Source of the DNA: Lysobacteraceae bacterium
GTDB taxonomy: Bacteria > Pseudomonadota > Gammaproteobacteria > Xanthomonadales > Xanthomonadaceae
Length of the DNA stretch: 9,142 bases
Assembly (NCBI GenBank): GCA_017990865.1
Contig: JAGNNB010000100.1
Span: forward strand, 1 to 9,142
Reading direction: 5' to 3'
Shown here: positions 1 to 7,219 of the stretch, piece by piece
Position numbering within the stretch: the stretch's first letter is position 1
Layout: each line of letters opens with the position of its first letter
The notes under the pieces: model-generated
Databases searched by the model: none
What the model was told of the DNA's origin: nothing
What the model saw: only the letters and a program-made list of their open reading frames with translations
Made by a program: the position numbers and the translations under genes

Positions 1-1721
1 ACTTTGAGGATGCCGACCAGACCGACCAGCATCTCCAGCGAGCGTTCGACGTACAGACCGACCAGGACGCCCGGACCGACGCCCTGCGCGCGCAACGCAT
101 GCGCCAGCGCATTGCCGCGGCGATCCAATTCGCGATAACTCATTCGCCGACCGGCGAACTCCACCGCCGTCGCATCCGGCGTGCGCGCGACCTGCGCGGC
201 GATTTGCGCGGCGATGGTGGCCGGCTCCGGCAACGCGCGTTCGGTACGGTTCCATTCCGCCAAACGCGCCTGCTCTTCGGCACTCAAGATCGGCAAGTCG
301 TTCGCGATCGTGGTCGGCGCATCGGCGATGGCTTCGAGCAAACGCAGCAAATGCCCACCCATCCGGCGAATCGTCGGTTCGTCGTACAGATCGACGGCGT
401 ACTCGAACATCAGTTCGCCTTCGAAATGTTGATTGACGAAAAGCGTGAAGTCGGCCTGCGCGGTCGGTTGCCGGCACTGCGACAAATGCGGGTAATCCAC
501 GCTGATGCCGGTCATGCCGAGATCCAGGCGCGGATAGTTCTGGAAGAAGTACATCACCTGGGCGAACGGCGTGTAGCTGCTCGAACGCGGCACGCGCAGA
601 CGCTCCAGAATCTTGTCGAGCGGCGCGTCGCCGTTGTCCATCGACGCCAGCATCGTGTCGCGCGTGCGGTCCAAGGCGTCGAGGAAGGTCGGCGCATCGG
701 ATAGATCCAGCGGCAACGGCAGCAGATTGATGAAGAAACCGACGACGTTCTCCAATTCCAGCCGTGTGCGGCCGGCCGAACCGGCGGCGATCACCACATG
801 ATCTTGGTTGCTGTAGCGCGAGAGCAGTATTTGGAACGCGGTGAGCACCAGCATCGACATCGTCGATTGACGTTCGCGACCGATGTTTTCGAGTTTGCGA
901 TACAGCGGTTCCGGAATGCGCGTCGACCAACTGTCGCCGCGAAACGTTTGCGCCGCGGGACGCGGCCGATCGGTTGGCAGATCAAGCACTGCGGGCGCGC
1001 CTTCGAGGCGCTCTTTCCAATAATCGATTTGCCTTTCGAGCGCTTGCCCGGACACGGCCTCCTGCTGCCAGATCGCGACGTCCGCGATCTGCAATTCCGA
1101 CGCCGTGGTATCCGGAGTTCCGCCGTCGAGTACCGTGTTGTAGGCCTGCGCGAATTGTTTCGACAGCATCGCCATCGACCAGCCGTCGATCGCGATGTGG
1201 TGATACACAATGCACAACAGATGCAGATCCGGCTCGACGCGGATCAACGATGCACGGAGGGAGGCATCGCGCGTCAAATCGAACGGCTGCGACGCGGCGT
1301 CGCGCGCACGCGCCAATGCATCGTCGCGGCGCGATTCCGGCGTATCGCCTCGCGCATCGATCGCATCCCACCGCAACGGCATCGTCGGAAGAATTCGCTG
1401 GAACGGTTCGCCGCTCTGCGCGAGATAGACTGTGCGCAACACTTCATGACGATTGATCAAGGACTGCAACGCGGTCCGCAAAGCATCCGCGTTCAAATCA
1501 CCGCGCAACCAATACACGGTCGGCGCGTTGTAGGCGGTGATCCCCGGAAACAATTGATCCAACCACCACAACCGGCGCTGGCCAGAACTGAGCGGAATGC
1601 GCTCGGGGCGCGGCGCGGGCGCGATGCGATTGCGTTTACCACGCGCTTGAGCGGCCAATTTACGCAGCAATTCGCGTCGATCTTGGGAGTCTTCGGTAAC
1701 GCGTTGGTCGGTTTCGCTCAT
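1..1721 (-). CDS. Nonribosomal peptide synthetase, N-terminal part (condensation domain + start of adenylation domain), partial
   Basis: The reading frame is open without a stop from ATG at 1721 to the left edge (573 codons), so the C-terminal remainder lies outside the window. Residues 1-40 are a charged, helix-like leader (RRELLRKLAAQA) with no clear docking motif. A complete condensation domain follows (about 43-480). Its landmarks are core C1 SSGQRRLWWL (45-54), RHEVLRT (91-97), the catalytic motif HHIAIDGWS (174-182, second His H175, D179), YWKERL (235-240), and AGSAGRTR leading into VVGFFINLL (about 313-334). An adenylation domain then begins (about 490 on; EWNRTERALPE, MSYREL at 527-532) and stops at ILK, just before the usual AxYVPLD core. 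C domains form the peptide or acyl-amide bond on the carrier protein; A domains select and adenylate the amino acid. Because the protein starts with a C domain, it is either a lipo-initiating starter module or takes a chain from another synthetase. I cannot separate the LCL and starter types by eye. AGGGA at 1732-1736 (minus strand) is a modest ribosome binding site. The gene is transcribed away from the plus-strand operon. Confidence 0.97.
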   Translation of the reverse strand, partial: MSETDQRVTEDSQDRRELLRKLAAQARGKRNRIAPAPRPERIPLSSGQRRLWWLDQLFPGITAYNAPTVYWLRGDLNADALRTALQSLINRHEVLRTVYLAQSGEPFQRILPTMPLRWDAIDARGDTPESRRDDALARARDAASQPFDLTRDASLRASLIRVEPDLHLLCIVYHHIAIDGWSMAMLSKQFAQAYNTVLDGGTPDTTASELQIADVAIWQQEAVSGQALERQIDYWKERLEGAPAVLDLPTDRPRPAAQTFRGDSWSTRIPEPLYRKLENIGRERQSTMSMLVLTAFQILLSRYSNQDHVVIAAGSAGRTRLELENVVGFFINLLPLPLDLSDAPTFLDALDRTRDTMLASMDNGDAPLDKILERLRVPRSSSYTPFAQVMYFFQNYPRLDLGMTGISVDYPHLSQCRQPTAQADFTLFVNQHFEGELMFEYAVDLYDEPTIRRMGGHLLRLLEAIADAPTTIANDLPILSAEEQARLAEWNRTERALPEPATIAAQIAAQVARTPDATAVEFAGRRMSYRELDRRGNALAHALRAQGVGPGVLVGLYVERSLEMLVGLVGILK

Positions 1722-1801
1722 GGGGTCAACGTCCCTGTCGCATAGGGGGTTCGGTAAATGAAATGGATTCGCATATGAGCGGGAGATACTGCGCGTACCG
1801 C

Positions 1802-1830
1802 TTTCCAACGTATCATACACGGCTTATTCT
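1802..1830 (+). promoter_or_regulatory. Candidate sigma70-type promoter for the plus-strand operon
   Basis: A possible -35 box TTTCCA (1802-1807) and -10 box TATTCT (1825-1830) are separated by exactly 17 bp. Each matches four of six consensus bases. They lie in the most AT-rich part of the divergent intergenic region, about 170 bp upstream of the TTG start at 1999. A perfect small palindrome, GTATCATAC (1810-1818), sits inside the spacer and could be an operator. A 6-bp stem (CGGCTT 1820-1825 with AAGCCG 1833-1838) overlaps the -10 box. No convincing minus-strand promoter for the NRPS gene was found. This is a pattern match only. Confidence 0.25.
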
Positions 1831-1986
1831 GCAAGCCGCGATCACAAAACGCGGTCGCAACTCCATTCCCCATCCTTCGGCGTACGCTCGTATGTGCATC
1901 GTGGCCTCAGCGACATGGACCGCACTGTTTGCGCAATCGCATGCAATACGGCATTTCGCGAATGTTCCGGACACGACCGCCGCGAC

Positions 1987-1993
1987 GAGGAGG
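1987..1993 (+). promoter_or_regulatory. Strong Shine-Dalgarno that fixes the TTG start of the aldolase gene
   Basis: GAGGAGG at 1987-1993 lies 5 nt before TTG at 1999. It is the best ribosome binding site in the window. It favours TTG 1999 over the in-frame GTG at 1894, whose extra 35 residues (cysteine-rich, no family resemblance) and lack of a Shine-Dalgarno make it unlikely to be translated. Confidence 0.75.
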
Positions 1994-1998
1994 TCTCG

Positions 1999-3117
1999 TT
2001 GAACGCGACAACCCAAGGATCGTCCCAAGGATCGTCGTCACGTCGATCGCCATCGGCGCCGGGCGAATTGGCAGCGTTGTCTGCGCGCCTGGGCGTTGAT
2101 CGTGCATCGGTACAGGGCGGTGGAGGCAATACATCCTACAAGTCCGGCGACGACTTCTGGGTCAAAGCATCCGGCACTTGGCTCGCACATGCTGAGACGG
2201 AAGATATTTTCGTGCATTTGCCGCTGAGCGGCGTGCGCGCGGCGATGGCCGAAACCGACCCCGAAGCGGCGCTGCGAGCGCTCGCTCCGCCGGGTGGGCC
2301 GCGACCGTCCATCGAAACCTCACTGCATGCGTTGATGCCGCAAGCGGTCGTTTTGCACGTGCATTCGGTGAATACCATCGCGCATGCCGTGCGAACCAAC
2401 GCGGAAACGGCGCTCGCTGCCCGCCTCGACGGTTTGCGCTGGGCATGGGTGCCGTATCGGCGCCCCGGGCTGCCGCTGACCGACGCGGTTCGCGAAGCGC
2501 TCTCGCAAGCGTGCACGCCCCCGGACGTATTGGTGTTGGGCAGCCATGGCCTCGTCGTGGCTGGAAACGATTACACGAGCGCCGAGGCGCGACTGCGCGA
2601 TGTCGAAGCGCGATTGGCGCTTCCGGCGCGCACGCCATCACCGCCCGATTTTGCGCGCTTGGAAGCCGTCAACGACGCCGGTTGGCGTATCGCCGACGAC
2701 CTTTCGCTGCACGCCATCGGCATCGATCCGGTGGTGCGCGCGATTGCCCTGCGGGGCGCGCTCTACCCGGATCACGTCGTTTTTCTCGGCGAACGCGCGT
2801 TCGCTGTGCCCGGTGCGAACGAAGCTGGTGGGCCGATGTCGCTGCGCTCGGCCTTGGCTGCGGCAAGCGAACGCGGCGCAGTCGAACCCGCATACGCCAT
2901 CGTCGAAGGCGCCGGCGTTCTGCTCTCGCCCAGTCTCAGCCCGGGCGCCTGCGCCATGCTAGGTTGCTTGGCCGATGTCGGCCTGCGACTCGATGACCAC
3001 GCCTCGCTGCGGTTTTTGACGCTGGAGGATGTGGCCGCGCTGATGGGTTGGGAGGCGGAAGCGTACCGTCGCACGCGCGACGCGGTCGCGCCCGACGCGC
3101 CGCCCGTCCCCCGATGA
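1999..3117 (+). CDS. Class II aldolase/adducin-family protein (metal-dependent aldolase-like)
   Basis: A 372-residue protein is predicted when started at TTG 1999, behind GAGGAGG. Residues 24-200 look like the class II aldolase fold (fuculose-/rhamnulose-phosphate aldolase superfamily). They contain the glycine-rich phosphate loop GGGGNTSYK (40-48), KASGTWL (56-62), an acidic residue E106 in PSIETSLH, the metal-binding pair H120-V-H122, and a third histidine H183 in LGSHGLVVAG. These enzymes use a divalent metal (usually zinc) to cleave or form carbon-carbon bonds of sugar phosphates. A further part of about 150 residues (about 215-372, with LYPDHVVFLG and EGAGVLLSPS) recalls the continuation seen in aldolase proteins of the RhaD/bifunctional aldolase-dehydrogenase type, but no dehydrogenase domain follows. 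The first 20 residues are Ser/Gly/Gln-rich, contain a tandem repeat and are probably disordered. It is first in the operon, 70 bp before the nucleotidyltransferase gene. The substrate is unknown; an epimerase, decarboxylase or lyase role is also possible in this superfamily. Confidence 0.85.
   Translation: MNATTQGSSQGSSSRRSPSAPGELAALSARLGVDRASVQGGGGNTSYKSGDDFWVKASGTWLAHAETEDIFVHLPLSGVRAAMAETDPEAALRALAPPGGPRPSIETSLHALMPQAVVLHVHSVNTIAHAVRTNAETALAARLDGLRWAWVPYRRPGLPLTDAVREALSQACTPPDVLVLGSHGLVVAGNDYTSAEARLRDVEARLALPARTPSPPDFARLEAVNDAGWRIADDLSLHAIGIDPVVRAIALRGALYPDHVVFLGERAFAVPGANEAGGPMSLRSALAAASERGAVEPAYAIVEGAGVLLSPSLSPGACAMLGCLADVGLRLDDHASLRFLTLEDVAALMGWEAEAYRRTRDAVAPDAPPVPR
2012..2035 (+). repeat. 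Perfect 12-bp tandem duplication in the aldolase N-terminus
   Basis: CCCAAGGATCGT occurs twice back to back (2012-2023 and 2024-2035). It keeps the frame and doubles the peptide QGSS just after the start. It could be a slippage-prone site, but 12-bp unit changes would not shift the frame, so it affects only the length of a likely disordered tail. Confidence 0.9.
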
Positions 3118-3187
3118 CCGCGTCTTTCGTTCCAACACTTGTTCCGCTCCCCATTCCCGCAACGACCGACCAAGGAAGACCCTGAGC

Positions 3188-4849
3188 ATGCAGATCGTGG
3201 TACCGATGTCGGGATTCGGAGAGCGCTTCCGCCGCGCGGGCTATACCGTGCCGAAACCCCTGATCGAGGTGGAAGGCAAACCGATCGTCTCGCACGTCAT
3301 GGATCTGTTTCCGGGCGAAACCGATTTCGTGTTCGTCTGCAATCGCGATCACTTGGACACGCCGGAATTCGCGATGGCCGAACGGCTGATGCGCGATTGC
3401 CCGACCGGGCGCATCGTCGGCATCGATCCGCACAAGCTCGGCCCGGTGAATGCGGTACTGCAAGCTTTGGACGCGTTGGATCCTGCGAAACCCACCATCG
3501 TCAATTACTGCGATTTCACCGCGGTATGGGATTACGCCGCGTTCCTGCGCGATGTCGAGGAAAGCGGTTGCGACGGCGCGATCCCGTGCTACACCGGTTT
3601 TCATCCGCACATGACCGGTTCGACGAATTACGCCTACGTACGCACCGAGCCGATGCTAGCGAGCGACGGTCGCACTCGCCCGCGGGTACTGGCGATCCAG
3701 GAAAAACAGCCCTACACCGACCGGCCGATGAGCGAGTACGCCTCCAGCGGCACGTACTATTTTTCGTCGACGGCGAAGATGGCCGATTGTTTCGCGCGCA
3801 GCATGGCGCGTCCGGAATTGGCGTTGAACGGCGAGTATTACGTCAGCCTGGCGTATCGCCCGCTGCTGGAAGACGGCGGCTTGGTCACGGTGTTCGAACT
3901 CGACCATTTCATGCAATGGGGTACGCCCGAGGATTTGGCCGAATATCGCTATTGGTCGCAAGCGTTTCGCGGCTTGGTCGATCCGGCGCGACAGCGCCGC
4001 GCAGTGCGCCAACGCGGAACGACGATGGTGCCGATGGCCGGTCTCGGTTCGCGCTTCGCGCAGGAAGGTCATACCTTGCCCAAGCCGCTGATTCCGGTTT
4101 CGGGCGAACCGATGGTGGTGCAAGCGACGCTGGATTTGCCCGCCGCCGACAAGCACGTGTTCGTATTGCGTCGCGACCTGCCGGGACTCGACGCGATCGA
4201 AACCACGCTGCGGAAGCGTTTCCCCGGCTGCGCGACGGTCGAATTGCAGGCCGTCACCGACGGTCAAGCGCGCACCTGCCTGATGGGCCTGAGCGAAACC
4301 GATCTCGACGCGCCACTGACCATCGGCGCCTGCGACAACGGCGCGATCTTCGATGCCGATGCCCTACGCGAAGCGCTCGACGATGCCGACGCCGATGTCG
4401 TGGTGTGGGTGGCGCGCGGTTATCCCGGCGCGATTCGCCGTCCGCAGCATTACGGCTGGGTGGACGAGCGCGACGGCGTAGTGCGCGCGGTCTCGGTGAA
4501 AACGCCGCTGGCTGATCCGACGCGCGATCCCATCGTGGTCGGCACGTTCACCTTCAAGCGCGCGCGCGATTTCGTCGCGGCGGCCGAAGCGATGATCGCG
4601 CGCGATGGCCGCGTCAACGGCGAGTTCTACGTCGATACCTGCATCAACGACGCGATCGCGCTCGGTTTGCGCTGCAAGACCTTCGAGATCGAACACTATC
4701 TGTGTTGGGGCACGCCGGACGATTTGCGCACGTTCGAATACTGGCAGCGCTGCTTCGACCACTGGCCCTCGCACCCGTACGCGAAAGCGCTCGACCGCCG
4801 AATCCCCGCGCCGACGCCTTCGCGCGAAACCCTCGCCACCATGGAATAA
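3188..4849 (+). CDS. Tandem two-domain nucleotidyltransferase (NDP-sugar pyrophosphorylase-type, duplicated and fused)
   Basis: This 553-residue protein consists of two complete nucleotidyltransferase units, each about 255 residues, joined by a short basic linker (about 263-276). Unit 1 carries GFGERF (9-14) with K23 in PKPLIEV, the metal-site aspartate D109 in YCDF, NGEYYVS (214-220) and a C-terminal HFMQWGTPEDL (240-250). Unit 2 repeats them in the same order: GLGSRF (285-290), K299 in PKPLIPV, D383 in CDNG, NGEFYVD (477-483) and HYLCWGTPDDL (503-513). Enzymes with this fold transfer a nucleoside monophosphate from an NTP to a sugar-1-phosphate or similar phosphate, releasing pyrophosphate, in the cytosol. 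A single unit is normally the whole enzyme. Both halves keep the signature Gly-rich loop, lysine and aspartate, so both may be active, perhaps on two substrates. AAGGA (3172-3176) is an acceptable binding site 11 nt before the ATG. The methyltransferase gene begins 9 bp after the stop. The nucleotide and substrate cannot be told from motifs. Confidence 0.92.
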   Translation: MQIVVPMSGFGERFRRAGYTVPKPLIEVEGKPIVSHVMDLFPGETDFVFVCNRDHLDTPEFAMAERLMRDCPTGRIVGIDPHKLGPVNAVLQALDALDPAKPTIVNYCDFTAVWDYAAFLRDVEESGCDGAIPCYTGFHPHMTGSTNYAYVRTEPMLASDGRTRPRVLAIQEKQPYTDRPMSEYASSGTYYFSSTAKMADCFARSMARPELALNGEYYVSLAYRPLLEDGGLVTVFELDHFMQWGTPEDLAEYRYWSQAFRGLVDPARQRRAVRQRGTTMVPMAGLGSRFAQEGHTLPKPLIPVSGEPMVVQATLDLPAADKHVFVLRRDLPGLDAIETTLRKRFPGCATVELQAVTDGQARTCLMGLSETDLDAPLTIGACDNGAIFDADALREALDDADADVVVWVARGYPGAIRRPQHYGWVDERDGVVRAVSVKTPLADPTRDPIVVGTFTFKRARDFVAAAEAMIARDGRVNGEFYVDTCINDAIALGLRCKTFEIEHYLCWGTPDDLRTFEYWQRCFDHWPSHPYAKALDRRIPAPTPSRETLATME

Positions 4850-4858
4850 GGACACGCC

Positions 4859-5893
4859 ATGCCGCGCTTTCTCGCTTTTTTGACCGCAATCGCGCTCGCC
4901 ATCGGTTCGATCGGAACCGCCGGCGCGAACGTGCGCACGCATGCCGATAACCGTTGCGGAGACAGTGGCGGCGATCTCGAAACGCCGATCCTGCGCGCGA
5001 CGCGCAGCGGCCGCAGCGCCGTGCGACGGCACGCGCGCAAAAAAGACGGTGCCGTCACGAGCGGCCCACGCAAAGGTCCCGCATCCTGGCCGTTGCCGCG
5101 CACGTATTTCCCCACGCACGAAGAGAACCGCTTCGAACATGAGGGCGATGTCGCCCGTGCCCGCGAATATTTTCTGGCGCATCGCCCACGCAATCTCGAA
5201 TACCTGCTGCGCAAACGCTACGACTGGATGAACGCGCACTTGCGGCCGGGGATGCGCGTCGTCGAATTCGGCGCCGGCTCCGGGCTGAGCAAGGAATTCA
5301 TTCGTCACGAAGGCTTTCGCATCACCGACGTCGAGCCGCGTCCGTGGACCGACGATGTCGCCGATGCGATGAATCCGCCCTACCCCGACGGTTCGATCGA
5401 TGCGGCGATCTTCAGCCATATGATCCATCACCTGACCAACCCCGCGCGTTTCTTCGCCAGCGTCCACAGGATGCTCGCGCCGAACGGATTGGTGCTGATT
5501 CAGGAGCTCAACACCAGTTTCATGCTCAAACTCGCCCTGCGCGCGATGCGGCACGAGGGCTGGTCCTACGATATCGACGTGTTCGATCCGAACGTCGTCG
5601 CCAACGACCCGCGCGACCCCTGGTCGGCCAATTGCGCGATCCCGGAGCTGATGTTCGAGAACGAAGACGAATTCGAACGTCGCATTCCCGGCTTCCGCAT
5701 CGAAAAGAACGAACTCAACGAATGCTTCGTGTTCCTCGCCTCGGGCGGCGTGGTGGTGCGCGCGAAGACGGTCGAATTGCCGATGTTTGCCCTGCGTGCA
5801 ATCGACGCCTTGGACGGCGCATTGGTGAAGATGATGCCCTCGGTGTTCGCGATGGGTCGATCGGTGGTGTTGCGCAAGATCGACGCGGAGTGA
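4859..5893 (+). CDS. Class I SAM-dependent methyltransferase with signal-peptide-like leader
   Basis: A 344-residue protein. Residues about 82-344 form a Rossmann-fold methyltransferase (Methyltransf_11-like). Motif I is VVEFGAGSG (134-142), motif II region is DVEP (157-160), and DAAIFSHMIHHLTNP (181-195) with LAPNGLVLIQE (206-216) are the following core strands. It probably methylates a sugar, polyol or lipid-linked intermediate made by the neighbouring enzymes; the acceptor is not readable. The N-terminus is odd. Residues 1-23 look like a Sec signal peptide (MPR, hydrophobic stretch 4-21, AGA cleavage-type site at 21-23). They are followed by a Gly/Arg/Lys-rich stretch (about 30-76) unlike a methyltransferase. 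The ATG at 4859 has a good site (AAGGA 4848-4852, 6-nt gap) and lies 9 bp after the previous stop, so it is the best start. An internal TTG at 5093 would give a leaderless enzyme beginning at residue 79, but lacks a well-placed Shine-Dalgarno. The next gene starts 7 bp after the stop. Confidence 0.88.
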   Translation: MPRFLAFLTAIALAIGSIGTAGANVRTHADNRCGDSGGDLETPILRATRSGRSAVRRHARKKDGAVTSGPRKGPASWPLPRTYFPTHEENRFEHEGDVARAREYFLAHRPRNLEYLLRKRYDWMNAHLRPGMRVVEFGAGSGLSKEFIRHEGFRITDVEPRPWTDDVADAMNPPYPDGSIDAAIFSHMIHHLTNPARFFASVHRMLAPNGLVLIQELNTSFMLKLALRAMRHEGWSYDIDVFDPNVVANDPRDPWSANCAIPELMFENEDEFERRIPGFRIEKNELNECFVFLASGGVVVRAKTVELPMFALRAIDALDGALVKMMPSVFAMGRSVVLRKIDAE

Positions 5894-5900
5894 CGACGGC

Positions 5901-6635
5901 ATGCGTTTGAGCTTGGTCATCCCCTGCTACAACGAGGCGCGCAACTTGCCGCTGTTGGTGGCGCGTTTGCGCGAAGTCTTCGTGCGCGAGGATGTCGAAG
6001 TCATTCTGGTCGACAACGGCTCCACCGACGACTCGCCCGCGGTCTTGGCGGAACTGTTGCGCGAACCCTCGCGCATCCGCAGCGTGCGGGTGGAGAAGAA
6101 TCAAGGCTACGGCTTCGGCATTCTCACCGGGCTCGCCGCGGCCGAGGGCGAGATCCTCGGCTGGACGCACGCCGATATGCAGACCGACCCGGCCGACGCG
6201 CTGCGCGGTTTGGAATTGTTCGAAGGCGCGTCCGATGGGGCCTTCGTCAAAGGCAGCCGCTACGGACGGCCGCTGGCCGATACGATATTCACCGTCGGCA
6301 TGTCCGTGTTCGAAACGTTTCTGCTGCGTCGCCGGCTGTGGGACATCAACGCGCAACCGACGCTGTTTCCGCGCGCTTTCCATGCGCGCTGGCGTTCGCC
6401 GCCGCACGATTTCTCGCTCGATCTGTACGCGTACTACGAAGCGTTGCATCGCGGCCTGCGCGTACGCCGTTTTCCGGTGCGCTTCGGCGAACGCGCGCAC
6501 GGCGTCTCGCACTGGAACGTGAACTGGCGCGCGAAAGCGCGCTTCATCCGCCGCACGGTGGATTACAGCCTGCGTCTGCGTCGCGAGCTCCCTCGCGAAG
6601 ACGCGCCGCCTCCGCCTCCGGTCCCTACCGCATGA
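5901..6635 (+). CDS. Family 2 glycosyltransferase (GT-A fold, DPM1-like)
   Basis: A 244-residue protein with a classic GT2 start, SLVIPCYNEARNLPLL (4-19). The nucleotide-binding DNGSTDDS is at 38-45, KNQGYGFGILTGL at 66-78, and the metal/donor-site segment HADMQTDP (90-97) replaces the usual D-A-D form. VKGSRYGRP (116-124) and DINAQPTLFPR (148-158) follow the pattern of polyprenyl-phosphate sugar synthases. HDFSLDLY (169-176) may hold the catalytic acidic residue. There are no strong membrane helices, so it is probably a soluble or membrane-associated cytosolic enzyme. It would transfer a sugar from a nucleotide sugar to polyprenyl phosphate or a glycan acceptor. A DPM1-like role would supply lipid-linked sugar to the GT-C domain two genes downstream, but that is inference. 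The C-terminus is a proline-rich tail (PPPPPVPTA). GGAG (5887-5890) lies 10 nt before the ATG. The stop overlaps the next start in an ATGA. Confidence 0.92.
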   Translation: MRLSLVIPCYNEARNLPLLVARLREVFVREDVEVILVDNGSTDDSPAVLAELLREPSRIRSVRVEKNQGYGFGILTGLAAAEGEILGWTHADMQTDPADALRGLELFEGASDGAFVKGSRYGRPLADTIFTVGMSVFETFLLRRRLWDINAQPTLFPRAFHARWRSPPHDFSLDLYAYYEALHRGLRVRRFPVRFGERAHGVSHWNVNWRAKARFIRRTVDYSLRLRRELPREDAPPPPPVPTA

Positions 6636-7219
6636 TTCTCGTCCGCCACCGTCGAAATACCGCCGAAGAACTGCGCGCCACGCCGACCGAATACGGCGTC
6701 GAGCTCGATCTGCGCAGCCATGGCGACCGTCTGATCGTGCATCACGACGCGTTCGTCGACGGCGAGGATTTCGAGCGCTGGCTCGACGACTACCGGCATC
6801 GTCTGTTGATCCTCAACGTCAAAGAGGAAGGGCTCGAACAACGCTTGATCGCGCTGATGCGAGAGCGCGGGATCGAAGACTGGTTTTTCCTCGATCAGTC
6901 CTTTCCATTCCTGATCCGCACCGCGCGCGCGGGCGAATCGCGCTGCGCAGTGCGCGTGTCCGAGTTCGAATCGATCGACACCGCATTGACGCTGGCGGGA
7001 CAAGTGCGTTGGATCTGGGTCGATTGCTTCACGCGCTTCCCGCTGGATCGCGCGCAAGCCGAACGCCTGCACGCGGCCGGCTTCCAGTTATGTGTGGTCT
7101 CGCCCGAGTTGCAAGGACGCGACGCCGCGACCGAAATTCCCGCCCTGCGCGCGCTGTTGGCGCGCGAGGGCATCGTCGCCGACGCCGTTTGCACCAAGGA
7201 ACCCGACCTGTGGCGTTGA
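6632..7219 (+). CDS. Compact GDPD/PLC-like phosphodiesterase family protein
   Basis: A 195-residue protein starting at the ATG that overlaps the glycosyltransferase stop by 4 nt (ATGA). No Shine-Dalgarno is visible, so it is probably translated by coupling. The N-terminus matches the glycerophosphodiester phosphodiesterase TIM-barrel signature in compressed form. It has H6-R7 with N9 (usual HRG..EN, here HRRN), E24-L-D26 (metal ligands), H38-D39 in VHHD, and the strand end LNVK (61-64). Later strands may be WFFLD (84-88), WIWVDCF (127-133) and DAVCTKEPDL (184-193). Known relatives cleave phosphodiester bonds such as glycerophosphodiesters with Ca2+ or Mg2+, using two histidines equivalent to H6 and H38. 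At 195 residues it is shorter than the usual 240 or more, with much of the early barrel reduced. It has no signal peptide, so it acts in the cytosol, perhaps on a phosphodiester intermediate or nucleotide-linked product of this operon. A non-hydrolytic or altered activity is possible. An upstream in-frame extension only shadows the glycosyltransferase gene. Confidence 0.8.
   Translation: MILVRHRRNTAEELRATPTEYGVELDLRSHGDRLIVHHDAFVDGEDFERWLDDYRHRLLILNVKEEGLEQRLIALMRERGIEDWFFLDQSFPFLIRTARAGESRCAVRVSEFESIDTALTLAGQVRWIWVDCFTRFPLDRAQAERLHAAGFQLCVVSPELQGRDAATEIPALRALLAREGIVADAVCTKEPDLWR

Noticed and set aside
798..1745. 315-codon plus-strand open frame opposite the NRPS gene
   Set aside because: It is the antisense of the condensation domain, whose motifs (HHIAIDGWS and others) read clearly on the minus strand. 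Its product is Arg/His-rich low complexity typical of GC-rich shadow frames.
1820..1854. Small hairpins as a transcription terminator
   Set aside because: The stems are only 5-6 bp and no T-run follows on either strand. Both flanking genes start here rather than end.
1894..1998. GTG 1894 as the start of the aldolase gene
   Set aside because: The 35 added residues are not family-like and no ribosome binding site precedes them, whereas GAGGAGG sits 5 nt before TTG 1999.
1763..2002. Possible small gene in the divergent intergenic region
   Set aside because: It has no Shine-Dalgarno, no recognisable composition, and it overlaps the strong binding site and start of the aldolase gene.
3118..3187. 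Internal promoter or terminator in the largest gap of the operon
   Set aside because: I saw no paired -35/-10 boxes and no stem-loop in the 70 bp, only the Shine-Dalgarno of the next gene.
3139..4515. 458-codon plus-strand open frame overlapping the nucleotidyltransferase
   Set aside because: It is out of frame with the clear duplicated nucleotidyltransferase and its translation is Arg-rich without motifs.
4364..5920. 518-codon minus-strand open frame
   Set aside because: It spans the end of the nucleotidyltransferase and the whole methyltransferase gene in antisense. It has no recognisable domain, and the plus-strand genes carry family motifs.
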